From: Carallia brachiata
Taxonomy: Eukaryota; Streptophyta; Magnoliopsida; Malpighiales; Rhizophoraceae
Direction: 5' to 3'
Assembly (NCBI GenBank): GCA_021464245.1
Contig: JADCRB010000004.1
Location: 1,225,464-1,289,463 of the forward strand
DNA: 64,000 nt
Made by a program: the position numbers and the translations under genes
Part shown: positions 61,856 to 64,000 of the stretch, in pieces
How positions within the stretch are numbered: the stretch's first letter is position 1
How the letters are laid out: the number at the start of each line of letters is the position of its first letter
Notes under the pieces: generated by a model
Seen by the model: only the letters and a program-made list of their open reading frames with translations
What the model was told of the DNA's origin: nothing
Database searches by the model: none

Positions 61856-62491
61856 ATTGCCTGCAGTGGCGGAGCCACATTGATCACTATGGGGGCAATT
61901 GCCCCCACTAAAAAATTTATTTTTATATAATATAGATAAAATTTGAAGAATTGTCCTCGCTTAAAAAATTTTTTTGTCCCCACTTAAAATAAAAAATTAT
62001 TGGATTGACACAAGAGATTTTAAATAATTGTTGAAAGTTATATATAATTTAGATGAATCGGTTCTTATTTTTTAATTTAAAATAAATATCATATAATAAT
62101 AGTTGATGTGTGTCGTATTTGAAAATCAGTTACTCTTATTTGATGATGCAATAAAATATAAAGCGTACAAATCAAACGTGTATTTTTAATTAGTATGTAT
62201 ATTTTTTTGAATATAAATGTATTTCTTTATTAGTTATAATTTTAAATATATGTGTGAATAATTATATCTTAATTTTATATGTATTTCAAAAAAAATTTTA
62301 TAATAAAAATAACTAATGTATATATAAAATTGTCAAATTTTCTCTTTATTTCTTATACCATAAAAAATTATAAAAATTATTATTCATAATTTTTACTCTT
62401 ATTTTAATTTTATATTATTTTAATAATTTTTTAATTTCGTATAAATTTGTCCTCACTGATCAGAATCTCTGGCTCCGCCATTGATTGCCTG
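61856..62491. mobile_element. hAT-type MITE D (CAGTGGCGGAGCCA family)
   Basis: The element is 61864-62483, about 620 bp. Terminal inverted repeats are CAGTGGCGGAGCCA on the left and CAATGGCGGAGCCA as the complement of the right end. A perfect 8-bp target duplication ATTGCCTG lies at 61856-61863 and 62484-62491. A palindrome GGGGGCAATTGCCCCC follows the left terminus. The interior is AT-rich and non-coding. This terminus is a common plant hAT MITE type. Confidence 0.88.
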
Positions 62492-62573
62492 TCCCCTCCA
62501 TCAGGTGATTAGGATTGCCTTAAGTACAAGTGGTGCTGCTAAAGGGCACTATTCTTTGGCTAGTGCAGGTGGT

Positions 62574-63228
62574 GTTCTGGGCTAGTTTTAAAAATTGGAT
62601 CAATTATTGAATCAGTGAGAAGATCAGGTTAGTGGTTTAACGGTTTAACTAGAAAATCGGTGGTTGAACCAACGAGTCAATTTTGATTTGATAAAATAAT
62701 AATTAATACTTATAATTTTTCTTTTTTTAATAACAAATAATGAGTATAATCATAAAAAATAGAATATGAGTCTACTTAAACTTAAAATAAAATTAAAATA
62801 TAAGATATTTATGATAATTTTTTAATTAAATAAATTGATAAAGTATAAATATCAAAAATAAAATATTATAGAACTATTAATCGAATATTCATATCTGAAA
62901 ATAAATATCATAAAGTCAATATATAATCTAAAAATATTATATTTTTCATTGATATAAATAAGTGTTATTTATTCTATTTTTTATTTAAAAAAATAAATAA
63001 AACGACGTCGTTTTGATCCATGTGACTTAGTTACCGGTTCACTGGTCCGACCAGCCGGTTTACTGGTTTTAAAATTACCGGTTTTTCGGTCCGACCCGGC
63101 CGGTTTTTTCGAGCGGTTCATTTCCTATTCCGGTTTTATCAGAAAATCGGACCGTTCCGACCTCTAGTTCACAGGTTTTTCGGTCCGACCGGCCGGTCCG
63201 GTCCAGTTTTTAAAACTATGGTTTTGGG
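62574..63228. mobile_element. hAT-type MITE C, same family as copies A and B
   Basis: The element is 62582-63220, about 639 bp. The left end is CTAGTTTTAAAAATTGGATC and the complement of the right end is CATAGTTTTAAAAACTGGAC. Flanks GTTCTGGG (62574-62581) and GTTTTGGG (63221-63228) form a 7/8 target duplication. The subterminal region carries the ACCGGTT/GGTCCGACC repeats of copies A and B, and a palindrome AAACGACGTCGTTT at about 63000-63015. It interrupts the LINE RNase H frame between GGVL and GDLDG. Confidence 0.82.
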
Positions 63229-63720
63229 GGATTTAGATGGTAAATGGATTGGTGGGTTTGCTCATAATATTGGTCGTTGCTCAAGCTCTAACAGCGGAAT
63301 TATGGGGCATTCTCGGCGGCTTGGATTTTGCATGGCAATGCGGACATAGAAAGGTTTATTTGCAAGTGGATTCTATGATAGCTTCTCACTGCATTCAAAA
63401 AGGAGCTTCTCCAGTCCACCCCTAGTTCAACTTGATTCAGAATGTTCGTGATTTATTGAGCCGGAACTGATCTATAAGACTTCATCATATACATCATGAA
63501 GGAAATATGGTAGTTTATTGGATGGCTAACTTTGGACTTTCATTAAAATGAGGCTTTCACATCTATTATGAACCATCCCCTCAGGTGATGCACTTGTTTA
63601 GGCAAGATGCAATGGGAGTCCACTGGCTAAGGTATGGTCTTTTTTTAGTATCTGTAGATGTAGTTTTCTCTGTTTTGCTATGGTGTAATACCTTCCATCT
63701 TGATAAAAAAAAAAAAAAAG

Positions 63721-64000
63721 AATTAATCAAACATTTCCTCCAAAAAAAATAATTAATTAATCAAATACTAGAAAATTTTGCAATGCCGGCGAGGCTTGTC
63801 TGTATAATAAGGGACTGGCTTCTTCAAATTAGAGTAGAGGTATAAACGAATTAATACATTTATTAAAATTTGGTTACTTGATTTTGGTAAAATTCATTCT
63901 TATTAAGGTTCATTTAATAAACAAATTAAACTTCAGCAAGAGGAGACTCGATTCATTTAAACTCGTGGACAGATTATTTAAAAATCATTTGAAATGCATC
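63721..64000. other. AT-rich DNA downstream of the LINE
   Basis: Nothing recognised beyond AT-rich non-coding sequence after the LINE poly-A tail. Confidence 0.4.

Larger units (their letters stand above)
61521..63720 (+). mobile_element. 3' end of a LINE retrotransposon, split by two MITEs
   Basis: Three plus-strand pieces belong to one decayed non-LTR element: 61521-61863, 62492-62581 and 63229-63720. The first encodes DWSSLFALSCW then WRRRNERAI, like the region after the LINE reverse transcriptase (zf-RVT linker). The second and third encode the C-terminal RNase H-like domain: ALSTSGAAKGHYSLASAGGVL, then DLDGKWIGGFAHNIG, AELWGILGGLDFAWQCGH, VYLQVDSMIASHCIQ and LHHIHHEGNMV. The element ends with a poly-A tail at about 63704-63719. 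Stops and frameshifts show it is dead. Confidence 0.75.

Overview
The window is nuclear DNA of a flowering plant, a core eudicot and probably a rosid; I cannot name the species. The evidence is AT-rich intergenic DNA, multi-exon genes with GT-AG introns of about 80-1300 bp, plant-only protein families, plastid-targeted products, a plastid DNA insert, hAT-type MITEs and a LINE remnant. There are no prokaryotic features.

Layout: (1) 1-6900, minus: a four-MATH-domain TRAF-like gene (Arabidopsis At2g25320 type), cut by the window start and carrying three reading-frame lesions. (2) 8955-9230: relic of a FAR1/MULE-type transposase. (3) 10861-12930, minus: vacuolar R-SNARE VAMP711/712. (4) 13.3-17.1 kb: MITE-rich DNA with an inverted pair of hAT MITEs flanking a long foldback. 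(5) 18019-23888, plus: PX-domain Rab effector EREX-like, with a plastid trnV/16S-leader insert in intron 1. (6) 25029-27180, minus: adenine phosphoribosyltransferase. (7) 27.2-37.4 kb: about 10 kb of AT-rich DNA with no recognised gene. (8) 37390-40118, plus: plastid coiled-coil starch-initiation protein PII1/MRC. (9) 40824-43423, minus: KOC1-like outer-chloroplast-membrane kinase. (10) 47213-47884, minus: plastid ATP synthase subunit b'. (11) 49240-51729, minus: a small ubiquitin-like protein. (12) 52.6-54.4 kb: an imperfect tandem duplication. (13) 55829-59959, minus: UDP-GlcNAc transporter UGNT1-like, whose last exon has a frame conflict. (14) 61.5-63.7 kb: 3' end of a LINE broken by two independent hAT MITE insertions with 8-bp target duplications.

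The gene order matches, from memory of Arabidopsis loci, a merger of two duplicated segments: At2g25320-At2g25350 (TRAF-like, VAMP712, EREXL2) and At4g32150-At4g32272 (VAMP711, EREXL1, PII1, KOC1, ATPG, ubiquitin-like, UGNT1). This supports both the assignments and an unduplicated ancestral order. The products form two themes, endomembrane traffic (SNARE, PX effector, sugar-nucleotide transporter) and plastid biology (starch initiation, envelope kinase, ATP synthase). The genes are independent transcription units, not an operon.

I found no convincing new multigene system. The most notable items are the TRAF-like and UGNT1 lesions (pseudogenisation or assembly indels), the nested TE stack, the 14.9-15.4 kb hairpin and the plastid insert. 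Exon borders come from splice signals, reading phase and remembered homologues; they may be off by a base next to homopolymers.
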